64,000 nt of DNA. It comes from Ilex aquifolium. Its lineage: Eukaryota; Streptophyta; Magnoliopsida; Aquifoliales; Aquifoliaceae. The translations under genes and the position numbers were made by a program. Location: the NCBI GenBank assembly GCA_951799425.1, contig OX637391.1:14627051-14691050 (forward strand), read 5' to 3'. Positions 11,901 through 23,193 of this stretch are shown in pieces (positions within the stretch are counted from its first letter, which is position 1; each line of letters begins with the position of its first letter). The notes below the pieces were generated by a model, which had not been told where the DNA came from, did no database searches, and saw nothing but the letters and a program-made list of their open reading frames with translations.

Positions 11901-13120
11901 GGCATATCTCTCAACTTGATGTTAAAAATGTCTTCTTGAATGGAGATCTTCAAGAAGAAGTTTATATGGCTCCCCCTCCTGGTGTTTCACATGATTATGG
12001 GTATGTTTGCAAGCTCAAGAAAGCATTATATGGTCTCAAACAAGCACCTCGTGCTTGGTTTGAGAAATTTTCTGTTGTGATCTCTTCTCTTGGATTTGCT
12101 TCTAGTAGTCATGATTCTGCTCTTTTTGTTAAGTGCACTGATGCAGGTCGTATCATTCTGTCTTTATATGTTGATGACGTGATTATTACTGGTGATGATA
12201 TTGATGGTATTTTAGTTTTGAAGACAGAGTTAGCTAGACAGTTTGAAATGAAAGATTTGGGTTCTCTACGATATTTCTTGGGTATTGAGGTAGCCCACTC
12301 ACCCAGAGGTTATCTTCTTTCTCAGTCGAAATATGTTGCAGATATTCTTGAGCGGGCTAGACTTACTGATAATAAGACTGTAGATACTCTCATTGAGGTT
12401 AACGCAAAATATTCTTCTTCTGATGGTTTACTTTTGCCAGATCGTACTTTATGTCGTACTATTGTTGGGAGTTTGGTATATCTCACTATTACTCGTCCAG
12501 ATATTGCATATGTTATTCATGTTGTTAGTCAGTTTGTTGTTTCTCCTACTACAGTTCATTAGGCAGCTGTTCTTCGTATTTTGCGGTATCTTCGGGGTAC
12601 AGTCTTTCAGAGTCTTTTACTTCCATCAACCTCTTCCTTGGAGCTGCGTGCATACTCTGATGCTGATCATGGCAGTGATCCCACAGATTGCAAGTCTATT
12701 ACTAGTTTCTGTATCTTTTTGGGTGATTCTCTTATTTCTTGGAAGAGCAAGAAACAATCTATTGTTTCTCAATCTTCAACCGAAGCAGAATATCGTGCTA
12801 TGACATCTACTACCAAAGAGATTGTTTGGTTACGTTGGTTACTTGCAGATATGGGAGTTTCCATTTCTCATCCCACTCCAATGTATTGTGACAACCAGAG
12901 TTCTATTCAGATTGCTCACAACTCGGTTTTTCATGAACGAACTAAGCACATTGAGATCGATTGTCACCTTACTCGTCATCATCTCAAGCATGACACCATT
13001 ATTTTGCCCTTTGTTTCTTCTTCTTTGCAGATTGCAGATTTCTTTACCAAGTCGCATTCTATTTCCCGTTTTCGTTTTCTAGTTGGCAAACTCTCGATGC
13101 TTGTAGCTGCCACATCGTGA
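8996..13120 (+). pseudogene. Copia Gag-Pol polyprotein with three in-frame stops
   Basis: A single frame of 1374 codons, the usual Copia length. The start is chosen at 8996 (MATERDDS) because conserved Gag sequence begins right after it. Order: Gag with an SYWSYVMRNFLKGK-like segment near residue 22; zinc knuckle CX2CX4HX4C at about 245-258; aspartic protease DSGA at 353; the integrase HHCC region; integrase catalytic D551, D614 and E650 (D614 and E650 separated by 35 residues); reverse transcriptase with YVDD at 1058; RNase H with SDADHGSD and STEAEY; TGA at 13118. Stops interrupt it at 9323-9325, 9881-9883 and 12560-12562, all TAG. Context suggests the first two replace a Gln codon and the third a Trp codon. 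There is no frameshift. The catalytic residues I can see are all present. Confidence 0.93.
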
Positions 13121-13121
13121 G

Positions 13122-13133
13122 TTTGAGGGGAGA
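13122..13133 (+). other. Polypurine tract of the Copia element
   Basis: 'ttgaggggaga' sits immediately before the 3' LTR, the priming site for plus-strand synthesis. Confidence 0.85.
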
Positions 13134-13329
13134 TGTTAAGAAATATAGGATTATTTTGTTTATTAAGGGTAGAATAGTCTTTCATTTGTTTAGGCTATAT
13201 ATAGTCTCTATATATTTAGGTTAAACCACTTCTTTGTATTCAATAGAATTATGCAGTATCAATGAAACTCTAACCTCTTATTCCTCCTCTTCTTTTCTTG
13301 TTTCTTGTATTTCTCTTGATTGTTTAACA
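13134..13329 (+). repeat. 3' LTR of the Copia element
   Basis: Same length and ends as 8584-8779. The differences are mostly C/T or G/A. Confidence 0.95.
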
Positions 13330-13578
13330 CAATTCACATGTTTGACAAATATAGTGATTCCTTCTTTGTTTTTGAATATTATAGTGTGACCCCTTGTCAG
13401 TGTGACCAACTAGAATTGTTAATGACAATTGTTTGTTTTTCAAAGTTGCCCTCGTCAATATTGTAACCAAATTAAGGATAAACTATGAATAATTTTAGTT
13501 TTGTTACTAGACAACGTATTCTCTCTCTCCCAATATGTTACAAAAGGAGATGATAAAACATGATCGACAAAAATAAAA

Positions 13579-14300
13579 GGGAGAATTACATTCTGACTCT
13601 TTGAAGTTTATTATTTAATCACTTAGACCTCTTGACATTTGAAATATTATACACAGACTCCTTAAAGTTTGTACGCGTGTAACACTTAGAACACTGTCGT
13701 CAATGTCCGTTAGTATATCTGTTAATAAATTACACTAAGACCTCTTGAAGTTTATAAGTGTGTAATATTTAAACCCTTCAAATTTAAAATATTACATTTA
13801 GACTCCTTGTTAGTTACAGAACTAATGGAATCTATTAAACGGCCAAGTTACCCCAATTAAAAGATACAAGATATTTTGTCCATTACAGTTTGATCTCTTG
13901 TTTGATTTTTTTAGTTTTATCCCAATAGATAGTATAAGTGTATACTAATTATGATTTTTTAAAGAAAAAATAGATTTTTATTTTTGATTTTATTTCAATA
14001 AATAAAATAATAGAACATGAATTTTGATTGAAAATTTTAAAATATTTGATATTCTATCTTTGATTAGAGTATTTTTGATATAAGTATAATATTTTAAACT
14101 TGAGAGATCTAAATATTCCACGACTAAAAACTTTAGGAGTCTGAGTATAATTTACTAATAGATAGACTAATGAACATTGACGGCCGAGGTATAAGTGTTA
14201 CGCGTGTTTAAATTTTAGGAGGTCTGTGTGTAATATTTTAAATATTAAGGGTCTAAATAATTAAGTAACAAAGCTTAGGAGGCCTAAGTGTAACTCTCCC
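13579..14300. mobile_element. MULE-type MITE with ~110-bp inverted ends
   Basis: The 9-bp target duplication 'aaaataaaa' is exact (13570-13578 and 14301-14309). The arms pair from 'gggaga(a/g)ttaca' inwards through 'acgcgt' for about 110 bp. Copy 2 of the segmental duplication has the empty site near 24700. The arms repeat phrases such as 'gacctcttga' and 'taatatttaaa'. No coding capacity. Confidence 0.88.
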
Positions 14301-14382
14301 AAAATAAAATTGAGATGGCACAAATCGAATCACGAATACTTCCGGTTGCAGACCTCCAAATATTGAACTACGTATTTTTTGC

Positions 14383-14897
14383 GGGTAAATTACACATCAC
14401 CCCGAGAACTATTACTTTTATTTTATTTTGTACCTTTAATTATAATTTTTTTTACATTGCATCCTAAAGTATTAATTATATTTCATATCAATTCAATAAA
14501 TAATGACTGTTAATTTTTTAACGGTAAATACGCAAGTGAGTTGTCTGTACTGTCAATAAGCGACTGACTATTACACATGTGCAGGTCAAAAATTAGGAAA
14601 AATACCCATCAATGACTTTACTTTTCCTAAGCTCCAAATTTTTTTTAGCCGATCTTCTTTTTCTTCCCAACAACCATTTGATTGTAAAAGAGGTACAATA
14701 AAGTAGTTCTAAGTACTTGGCGGAAAACTCTTTAGAGTTTCCCTCCCTCATTTGACACATTTTCAAGTTTGTCGTTATCTTTTTAGAGTGTTATAAAATA
14801 AAATTGATAATTTAGGGTATAATGTGAGAAATTTTATAGTTGAGGGTACAAAGTGAAACAAAGATAATAGTTCAAGGGGACAAAGTATGATTTACTC
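14383..14897. mobile_element. Second MULE-type MITE in copy 1
   Basis: Inverted ends 'gggtaaatta' and 'gatttactc' with paired arms (for example 'gaactattac' and 'aatagttca'). The flanks are 'attttttgc' (14374-14382) and 'tatttttgc' (14898-14906), a 9-bp duplication with a one-base T-run difference. Copy 2 runs straight through the site near 24785. Confidence 0.8.
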
Positions 14898-16076
14898 TAT
14901 TTTTGCCTTTCTATTTTTATATTGGCTTAGGATAAGATGTTGTTTAATGTTTTGTTATAAAAAATGTCTTGCTTTTTAAATTTTAAGTATTTCGGGTAAC
15001 TAGCATTTGTTTTTTTAGTAAATTGTCTTTTGTATCCTAAAATATTTTAAAATTCTAAATTTTCACCCTCAATAATTAATTTTTTTACATTATACCCTCA
15101 ATGTCATAAAATGGTAGAAATGTGACCCTTACACTAATTTTCACATATTCGAAAGGAATAAGTTCAAACAAGGGAAAAAAAAAAGTATATCATTTATGTA
15201 TTAGGATTCGTATAGATCAATTTTGTTACATACTAATCAAATATGTTTTGATTTTTTTGTATTATTTTTACTTAAAAAATTAACTAAAAAAAGTGTTATC
15301 AAATGCTAGCTAGGTAATTTTTCTTCAGATTAGCTTGCTACAAATAGACTGCGGCCTTTTGCAATTATATTTAAGTCTTTGTCCACAAATGTGAGTAGGG
15401 TACACTCGATGCTTAGTTGCTTACACTTATCTGATAAGGTTTTAATATAGGTTTGAAAAGAGTGATTCGGTGAAGTCTCTCTTCTAGAGCCCTTGACTTG
15501 ACTTGAGATGGTTTCTCATTAAGAGGACAAGACAGCAACCTAAATCTCCATCGTAAGCTGTCTTGTAAGACCATGTCAAACATAACTAACCTTGTTATGT
15601 GCAATTATATTAATATGTCGAAACATATTTAGATAAAAACCCACTACTTTATTTTCTTGGATTTTTAAGATGTAAAATTATTAATTATTAGTTTTACTAA
15701 ACTATATTTTTCAATGTATTGTGTGGCTAATTCATTCAATCTTTGTTGTGAGATAATTATTCTTAAATAAAAGTTTATTATTTTTTTAATTTTGAAAAAA
15801 AAAATTCTACATAAATAGCACAGACATGTATTATCAATAATATTCTATACATAGTCATTGTATTTTAAAAACAAAATTGTGATCTTCTGTTTATATTTCA
15901 ACATTTCAATTGGAATTTTTTGTTCTATTTTTGAAACTTTTCTCTTCTATTGCTTCAGGATCAATTGTGACTGTGCATGACTTTAAAAGTTCACTTTGTG
16001 TATTTTTTTTTTTTGGACACAATAATTGTTCAATTTAGATTTTTTTAGACCTTTTTGTAAGAGTCGTGGATTCTTA
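14898..16076. other. AT-rich non-coding part of duplication copy 1
   Basis: Shares order and sequence with 24800-25440 in copy 2. A stretch at about 15020-15170 ('cattataccctcaa') looks like a decayed piece of a MITE resembling the one at 14383. I see no gene. Confidence 0.5.
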
Positions 16077-16660
16077 TGCTCCGTTTGGTAGGAAGGATAG
16101 AAAGTAGGAGACATACACTTTCTATCCTTCAAAGAAGGAAAGTAGGAATGATACACTTTATTTCTTTTGTGTTTGATTGGATGGATGGAAAATAAAAATG
16201 ACTATTTTTTTTTTTTTTTTTGTGCTGGCTAAGATTAGGGGTGACAATCGAGTCGTGTCGTGTCAGATTCGTGTTGAGTTATTACGGGTTTATGTCGAAT
16301 ATTAGTCAAATCAAACTCAACTCATTTAACTAATTGTGCCGTGTCGAGTTGCGAGTTGACCTGTTTATTTATTTATTTATTTTTACTTTTTTATTAAATT
16401 TATTTTTAAAAATATATATATAAATACATATTTTATCATTGTATTTTTATATGAAATTAATGTATATATAATATATGTATATATTAAAAGATATATAGAC
16501 AAATAAGATACATCTCAACACAAATAATTAACTTTCCATCAATTTTCCTTCCGATTTTTGAGGGATTGATTTTGATGAGTTGAAAGGAAAGTTAATCCAT
16601 CCACTTTTCCATCCTTCCAACTTTCCGTCCTTTCATTTTTCCATTGTACCAAACGGAACA
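16077..16660. mobile_element. Tourist-like MITE with TTA target duplication
   Basis: Inverted ends 'tgctccgtttggta' and 'taccaaacggaaca', flanked by tta (16074-16076 and 16661-16663), typical of PIF/Harbinger-type MITEs. From about 16229 it contains 'taggggtgacaatcgagtcg', which looks like the left end of a hAT MITE. The matching right end is not found, so that inner element is incomplete. Confidence 0.75.
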
Positions 16661-17437
16661 TTAAACTATAATGTAGACAAAAATAAAAAGATGGAACTAA
16701 AGGCGGAGCTAGAAATTTTATTATGGGTGGACATCTTAAGTAAAAGCTTTAATAAATTAAATCATATTTTTAAGGCTAAATAACATTACTCAAATAATTT
16801 TAAGAAAGTAAGGGCCTAAGGGGTCATGTTCCGATGCCCCCAATGGACCCTGGAGATGGCGGGTTATACAAATAAATTTTCTTATTCGAAAATATTTTTT
16901 AAATACTATAAATGAGGATGAGTTATTTGACGCGGGAAGATGTGGTTTTCCTGCTTGTTTCCATTGCCGTCTGCAAAATGCCGCCCACAACATTAAGAAG
17001 GTGTTGATAACACCCCCATGGAAGTTGGGTGTGAAAAAGGTCATTTTTTTCGTTACCACATGCACTTTCTAGGTGACTGCGAACATTTGAATAATGTTAT
17101 TGAGACATAGAAACGTGATTCATGATGATTTAGTCATCTAACAATAACATGGTCTAATTAGATTATTGTAACTATAACTATTGAATTTCTTTATTGTGAC
17201 TTTATCAATTAATATATCGTCGTGACAACAAATTAAATCAATTTTTTTGATCCTAATAACATTATTGATAAGTTTATATCAAATTTTGAAATTACAAAAA
17301 AAAGTTATTCATAGAGTAAACCATGGATGTATCTATAACAAAATATTACTACGAGTGACTCAGCATTAACATGAGGTTTCTTCGTGGTTAACTTCATGAT
17401 CCCATATCACTCTTTAAAAAAAATGAATAATAAATAA

Positions 17438-17775
17438 GTACCAAAATACGATAATTTTGAAACAAAATTACTAAACTACGACATTTTTAAATTTATTTAT
17501 CAAAAATAAGAATTTTTTTTAAAAAAAAGGGGGAATAAAAACAGTCTATGAAAAAAAATTGATTTAAAAGCGTGATTGTTGGGAAGACTATACTTTTATT
17601 TTAAAAGCGGGGTCTTTAACCATGTTTTTTTAACGAAAGTGGAGTTAACAATTCCGCTTTTGTTAAAAAATGGGTTCAACAACCCTACTTTTAAAAAGTG
17701 ATAATTTGACAAATAAGTTCAAAATTGATATAATTTAGTAAATTTGTTTTTAAATTGTCGTATTTCTATACTTAA
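17438..17775. mobile_element. Small foldback MITE in copy 2
   Basis: The left arm (aaaatacgataattttgaaa, then aaattactaaac) pairs with the right arm near 17700-17770 (tttagtaaattt, then gtcgtatttcta). The centre holds further short inverted words around 'aaagtggagttaac'. No clear target duplication. Copy 1 appears to lack it. Confidence 0.5.
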
Positions 17776-18334
17776 TTCCATAGTTTCATTGGACCAAAAA
17801 ATAATATATGGCACAAAAAAATAACTTATTCAATATTGTAGTTATACCCTAAACAATCTCGACTCTTGATTTATTGCAATTTGCTATTATAATATTCCAA
17901 ATATCTGTGGAAATGTTTATTTGGTGTAGAAAGTTTATTATGATCACAACTATCAAAACTGCCAAGAAACTAATTAGATTTCAATATTTGATAGTTACCA
18001 CTTAACAACTTCAAGAATCTTAGCTATTATAATTTTCAGCTTTCAACTACTTAACGAAACAACTTTCACCGCTTGCTTCTTTAGTTCTTCTCGTTTCTTG
18101 TCTTGATGTCTTCTCTTTTCACCTGCGTCATCCAATTCCTATCTGGTGCACTACTTTACCAGGTTTCTTATTGTTTTCCTACAATATTGGTCATGATTCC
18201 ATTATGAGTATGACCAACTAAATACTTGTTTGTTTTTCAAAGTTGCTCTGGTCAGTATTGTAACCATAGTAAGGTATGTTGAAACAATAATAATTCTAAT
18301 TTTGTTACTAAACAACGTATTGTTCTCTCTCTCA

Positions 18335-18373
<39 letters not shown>

Positions 18374-18491
18374 CAATAACTCATGTCTAAAGGCACTATC
18401 GGACACAAAAAAATCAAGTAGTTGAATATTAATATCTCTAGCCACTAAGAAAATTATTTTTTCTTCATGGTTTACTATAACTCATACTTTT

Positions 18492-19367
18492 TGACGAGTC
18501 CAAATTTGACTGGGCCGAGCCCAATTTAAACGGACCAAAAAGCCAAAAGAAAATCCCGGGTGGAATTGAACAGCCCAAATTACAGAGGGTATAAAGGGAA
18601 ACCAAAATTACGGCTGCAAATCGATACGGAGTACAAAACCCAAGCCCATAGACCAAGGGGCGCCGCCCATGGGAGGCACCTTGGCCACGCCCAAGGGGGC
18701 GCCGCCTATGGAGGCTGGCCATGCCCAAGTGGGCGCCGCCCATGGGGGCGCCTGTCTGGCCCTGGTCTCCTCCTCCTCCTTTGTCTCCTGACTCCATGAA
18801 GGCCTCCTCCGACTCAAGCCTAGCTCACTAAAAGCTTAGTCCAACTCAGGACCTCCTCCGACGGAATAGGGACACGAGGGAGAAATATCGGGATACACAC
18901 CGGAGATCTAATCCTACCATAACTGTACCTACCAAAGTGGTAGAATCCTACCATAACTATACTTACCAAAACAATGGTGACCGCCTCAACTCACCGCCTT
19001 AGTAAACTTATATAATGTAAGCTCTCTCCACTTGGAGAGGGATCTCATACTCTACATACTACGCCTCCAAAACCCCTACACTCACCCTCATACACACTGC
19101 TCTCTCTCTCTCTCATAGAAGCATTGTAACTCCGGTATACACCGTCCGGTGACAATTATTCATTAATAAAGTATACCGGCCATCGCTGTCATTCCAGAGA
19201 GTAGACGTAGGTCATCCGAGACCGAACCACTATAAATCCCTGTGTTGATTCTCTGTTTATAGTTTTGATTCATTGATTGCCATTGATTGCTCGTTAATTA
19301 CTCATTAATTGCATCACTATTCATACTTGATTGTTGATCTTGCGCAATACCAATTTGTGCATCATCA
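18492..19367 (+). repeat. 5' LTR of the gag-only element
   Basis: Starts 'tgacgagtcc' and ends 'gtgcatcatca'. It contains two copies of a GC-rich unit with 'ggcgccgccca' (about 18655-18750), a CT repeat near 19102-19116 and the segment 'taccggccatcgctgtcatt'. Partner 23194-24040. Confidence 0.93.
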
Positions 19368-19370
19368 GTT

Positions 19371-19388
19371 TGGCGCCGTCTGTGGGAA
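19371..19388 (+). other. Primer-binding site
   Basis: 'tggcgccgtctgtgggaa' three bases after the LTR. TGGCGCC-type sites are usual for plant Ty3/gypsy elements. The same site with one change (tgacgcc) is at 40402-40419. Confidence 0.85.
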
Positions 19389-19419
19389 ACGACTAAGTGT
19401 TCTACCACCTTGCTATTCC

Positions 19420-20962
19420 ATGGCAATCACTACCAGATCAATGAGTCAATAGCCCGGAGACAACAACCCGAACCACGGGGAGGAGGTTCTGCCTCCCCTC
19501 ACACCCTCGGAACCATCTACTACGGCGACTCCCGTTGTCGGGCAACAGCTCCTACAAACCATGCAGCAGTTGGTAAACCAAAACCAACAGATAATACAAT
19601 TGATGCTTGCCCAGGGAGGTGTCACCCCTCACCCTATGGGAAGAGCCCCACTCTCTCCAACAAGAGAGGAGCAACAGCCTATTCACTCAGGGCGCCAAGC
19701 AGCACCCCGCCATGGGGTTTCTCGCCAGAGCGCCCCAAGCACACGTCAGGGCGCCCCTCACCCAACAGTTCCTTCTCATGTACCTACGCAGGGGGACGAA
19801 GGCGAAAGCCAGTATGACGACCATGGAAGCCAGTACCACCACCCGACGGAGGATGCCCCCAACCAGTGGGACGAGAAGATCAGAGAAGTATAGAACCAAC
19901 TCGGCGACGCCCTCAACGCCATCAAGGCACAGGCGCCCGAAAACCATGGACTACCTGGTAAGACGTACTGATACACCCTTCATTGCTGATATAGTTAACT
20001 ATCCCCTACCTTCGAAATTCAAGATGCCTACCATCGAGATCTTCGACGGTACCAAGGACCCCCTCGACCACCTTGACACATACAAGTCTCTCATGCAACT
20101 CCACAACGTGCCTAAGGAGATTATGTGTAGAGCTTTCCCTACCACCTTGAAGGGGTCTGCTCGCCAATGGTTTGCAAAGATCAAGTCATCCTCCATTCAC
20201 TCTTTCGCAGAACTAAGTAAATCATTCGTCTCCCACTTCATTGGGGGACGCCGGCATCAGAAGCCCGTGACCCACCTGCTCACCATCAAGCAGGACAGGG
20301 ATGAAAGCCTTAGAGATTACCTCGCTCGTTTCAACGAGGAGGCTCTCCAGATTGAGGAGCCAGATGACAAGGTAGCCTTGGCCGCCTTTATCGCTGGCCT
20401 TCGCTCCTCCAGCTTCATGCGCTCCATCCTCAAGAAGTCGCCCCCCAGCATGCCCGAGCTGCTATCAAGGGCACAGAAATACATAAACGCCGAGGATGTC
20501 ACCAAGGCCAGACGAGGTGAGTCCTCCCACGGGGGTGAGAAAAGAAAGGACACCCGTGAAGACAGGTGGGAGGTAGAGAACAAAAGAAATAGGACAGAGA
20601 GAATTTCTGTCAAGGACCGTCTTGGTCCCCCACCTCTGAGAGAGCAGCAAGCTCTCACGCCACTCAATGCCTCGGTGGAGCACATCATTTTTCAGATACA
20701 GGATGACCCCACACTCCGCTGGCCCGAAAAAATGAAGTCCGCCCCAAACCGCAGAAATCCTAGCAGATACTGTCGTTTCCACCGCGACCATGGCCACGAC
20801 ACTGACGACTGCTTTGATCTTAAAAGGCAGATCGAGGAGCTTATACAACGTGGCCACTTGAGGCAGTACGTTGCTGGCAGAGGACAAGCCCCCCCACTTG
20901 GTCGGGACCAGGATGACAGAGAACGCCAACAACCCCTCGAAGAAATCCAGATGATCGCCTAA
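19420..20962 (+). pseudogene. Ty3/gypsy Gag, interrupted by two stops and a frameshift
   Basis: The start is taken at the first ATG after the primer site (MAITTRSMSQ). A Gln/Pro-rich N-terminus leads to the Retrotrans_gag domain (FDGTKDPLDHLDTYKS, then LKGSARQWF and FVSHFIGGRR) and a C-terminal zinc-knuckle variant, CRFHRDHGHDTDDC. That spacing is C-X2-H-X4-H-X4-C, His replacing the second Cys of the usual CCHC. Two TAG stops interrupt the first frame (about 19450 and 19891-19893), and a frame change lies near 19945. The rest is open to the TAA at 20960. Gag forms the particle and packages RNA. The conserved second half argues for recent constraint or a young insertion. Confidence 0.85.
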
Positions 20963-21254
20963 GGGCTAGGAGGAGGGGACTCTAACTCCACTAGGAAAAT
21001 CTCGGCCCACCTATGGGACACCGAGCACCTGAAGATTTTATCTATCCTTTATTAGTTGATTTATTTTGTTATTTGTTATTTTATGAAATAACTTTCTGCG
21101 AAGATTATTGTGTCCAGAATTGTTGTGCTTTCCTAAAAATTTACAGACATCTTACAAAAGTCCGAACATGATCTAACAACAAGGTAGACAAAAGGCGACC
21201 ATCGTCAGGCGCCCAGCAGCAGCCGCCCTCAGCAGTAAATGCTAGCGAGGGGTC

Positions 21255-21545
21255 TTTCCCTCTCGACCTTGGGCGCCCTCGATGATGCCAACGAGGGGTC
21301 TCAGAGGCGCCCCCATGATGCCAACAAGGGGTCTCACCCTCTCCACCTTGGGTGCCCCCATGATGCCGACGAGGGGTCTCGCCTTCTCCACCTTGGGCGC
21401 CTCCCATGATGCCGCCTAGACAAAGGGCCTCGCCCTCTCCACCTTGGGCGCCTCCCATGATGCCGCCTAGACAAGGGGCCTCGCCCTCTCCACCTTGGGC
21501 GCCCTCATGATGCCAACGAGGGGTCTCGCCCCCTCTCACTAGGCA
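21255..21545 (+). repeat. Tandem minisatellite, ~60-bp unit, in the element spacer
   Basis: About five units built on 'catgatgcc...aggggtctcgcc...tccaccttgggcgcc'. Two internal variants share 'gccgcctagacaa'. The antisense frame appears open only because of this repeat. Confidence 0.85.
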
Positions 21546-21689
21546 CCCAGCAACAGGCGCCCAATCTCAGGCGTCCAGTAGCAGGCGCCCCACACCAGGC
21601 ACCCAGCAGCAGGAGGGGCCCACCAGGCGCCCAGCTCCTCAGCATCATCTCTTATCTCCTCCATCTCTATGAAGTGAGCCTCTGGCCTA

Positions 21690-22210
21690 GTAGCTCTCTC
21701 AAGTGCTACTCGAAGGTCAGCCTCAACTTCTCAGCGGCATCCTCTCGTGCCTGTCGCTCGAGCCTTAACAGTTTCACGGCATCCTCTCGTGTCTGCCGTG
21801 TAAGCTACGCGGCATCCTCTCGTGTCTGTCGCTCAAACCTTAACTGCTCTTCAGCAGCCTCATGTGCCCGCCTCTCCGCTACCTGGACATCGATTGCCTC
21901 CTTGATCTTCAGCGTATTTGTAAACAAGCAGGGCAAAATAGCAGCCACCTATAGGCATTCAAAGCCAAAATTATAAAGAAAGAAAACCAAGTACAAAGCC
22001 AAAGAGGAGTGCGGGACACATTTAGTAAGCCTCTGTTACGGCAGTTATCTCCCGAGACTATACGTAGCTCGGCCTATGACTCTGCTCTAGCGCAAGTAGT
22101 CATCTAGTAAGCCTCTGCCACGACAGCCATCTCCCAAGACTATACGTAGCTCGGCCTATGTAGTCTGCAACGACAGCCATCCTCCGAGACTACAAGTAGC
22201 TCGGTCTCAG
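21690..22210 (+). repeat. Two further short tandem repeats in the element spacer
   Basis: At 21730-21840 the phrase 'ggcatcctctcgtgtctg' recurs three times about 50 bp apart. At 22025-22205 a ~90-bp unit with 'gactatacgtagctcggcc' recurs two to three times. Confidence 0.8.
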
Positions 22211-23193
22211 CTTATGCGGCCCTCCTACGTGACGTCTACAATGACTTTGCTTTCATGCAAACAGTCTGCCTCTCTCTCCAGGTAATCATGTTAAATATTT
22301 TAATATTGGGATAACATTGTTTTTGCCAGGCACACTTTTGAAGCTCAGGCTGCAGTCCCCGTAGCAAGACCGCATTGGAGTCTCAACTCCTACAGTAGTA
22401 CAACAGCTAGCTCTGGTACACACATGAGCCACAGTCTGGGAAAGAGTGGGGGCACCACCGGGTCCCTTCTCCCAAGAAGCAATCTAGCCATCAGACCTTA
22501 ATTGAGAAACACTGGAGGCATCAAACCTCGCCCTCTTGGGAGGAGGAGAAGACACCACCCTAAAAGCACAAGGAGTCTCCATCATTGCCCTATCAACATG
22601 ACGCCTGTAATCAGAGACAAGGTCAGCTAATGGCCAAGCACCAGAGAGGCGCCGCCCATAGCAAAACTCAAGGTGTCGCCCAAGACGCCCTACCAACCTC
22701 TTGGTGTCGCCCAAAACCGCCTGCAATGCTCATGTCTCGTTTGTCAAGCTGGCGCCACCCACCAAGTCTCCCCCTACATTTTATGTCATACAAGGGTCCA
22801 TAGCAAAGAAGGCGCCGCCCAGCAAGGCGCTGGCGTCGCCCATGGGGATGGGTCCTCCCAACTCGCCCAGTCTCCCATCTCACCTTCACGACCGCCTAGT
22901 GCAAGACCCAAGCTGCCAGCACGTGACAGGACGTCGCCCACACTGCCCATGGACTCCTCGCCAAAGTCCCTCTTCACTTTGCATCAAAAAAAAAAAAAGA
23001 GGAGGAGGCCAAGAGGGCGGCGCCCAAGCCAAAGAAAAAAAAAAATATTTTCGACACCAGTACGTTCAGCCAGTCCCCGAGGACGAAGAAGTTTCGTGGA
23101 GAGCAAGGAAACGCCTATTCAAGTGAAGACATAGTACATGCCCACAACCTTTTCCTCCCAAAGAAGTCAGAAGCTTGGAGCATGGGGGGCAAA

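Larger units (their letters stand above)
8584..13329 (+). mobile_element. Ty1/copia LTR retrotransposon, nearly complete
   Basis: Two 196-bp LTRs flank a primer-binding site, one polyprotein frame and a polypurine tract, total 4746 bp. The LTRs differ at about 7 of 196 positions by eye, so the insertion is not very recent. Flanking pentamers are 'ccatt' (8579-8583) and 'caatt' (13330-13334), a target duplication with one change. The insertion falls inside tandem copy 1, and copy 2 is uninterrupted at the matching place (about 18200). Three in-frame stops make it non-autonomous at present. Confidence 0.95.
4540..16690. repeat. Tandem segmental duplication, copy 1 (interrupted by insertions)
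   Basis: Short anchors occur in the same order and orientation here and in copy 2 (16835-25470). Examples are ccaattgaccctggg (about 4543/16840), cctgcttgtttccatt (5285/16949), tttggtgtagaaa (7959/17920), caattcctatctggtg (8159/18131), gttactagacaacg (13504/18302), aaaaggagatgat (13545/24668), tcatttatgtattagg (15189/24952), aaacccactact (15637/25255) and aataattgttc (16020/25419). Stretches present in only one copy are individual transposon insertions. Without its insertions the unit is roughly 3 kb. The ends are approximate. Confidence 0.75.
20963..23193 (+). other. Non-coding spacer of the gag-only element
   Basis: Occupies the place of pol. It is GC-rich and full of short repeats (listed separately), then holds a region dense in 'ggcgccgccca' words (22650-23030). 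A polypurine tract 'catggggggcaaa' ends it just before the 3' LTR. No protein domain is recognisable on either strand. Confidence 0.75.

Noticed and set aside
21141..21539. Gly/His-rich antisense open frame
   Set aside because: Created by the ~60-bp minisatellite; not conserved as protein.
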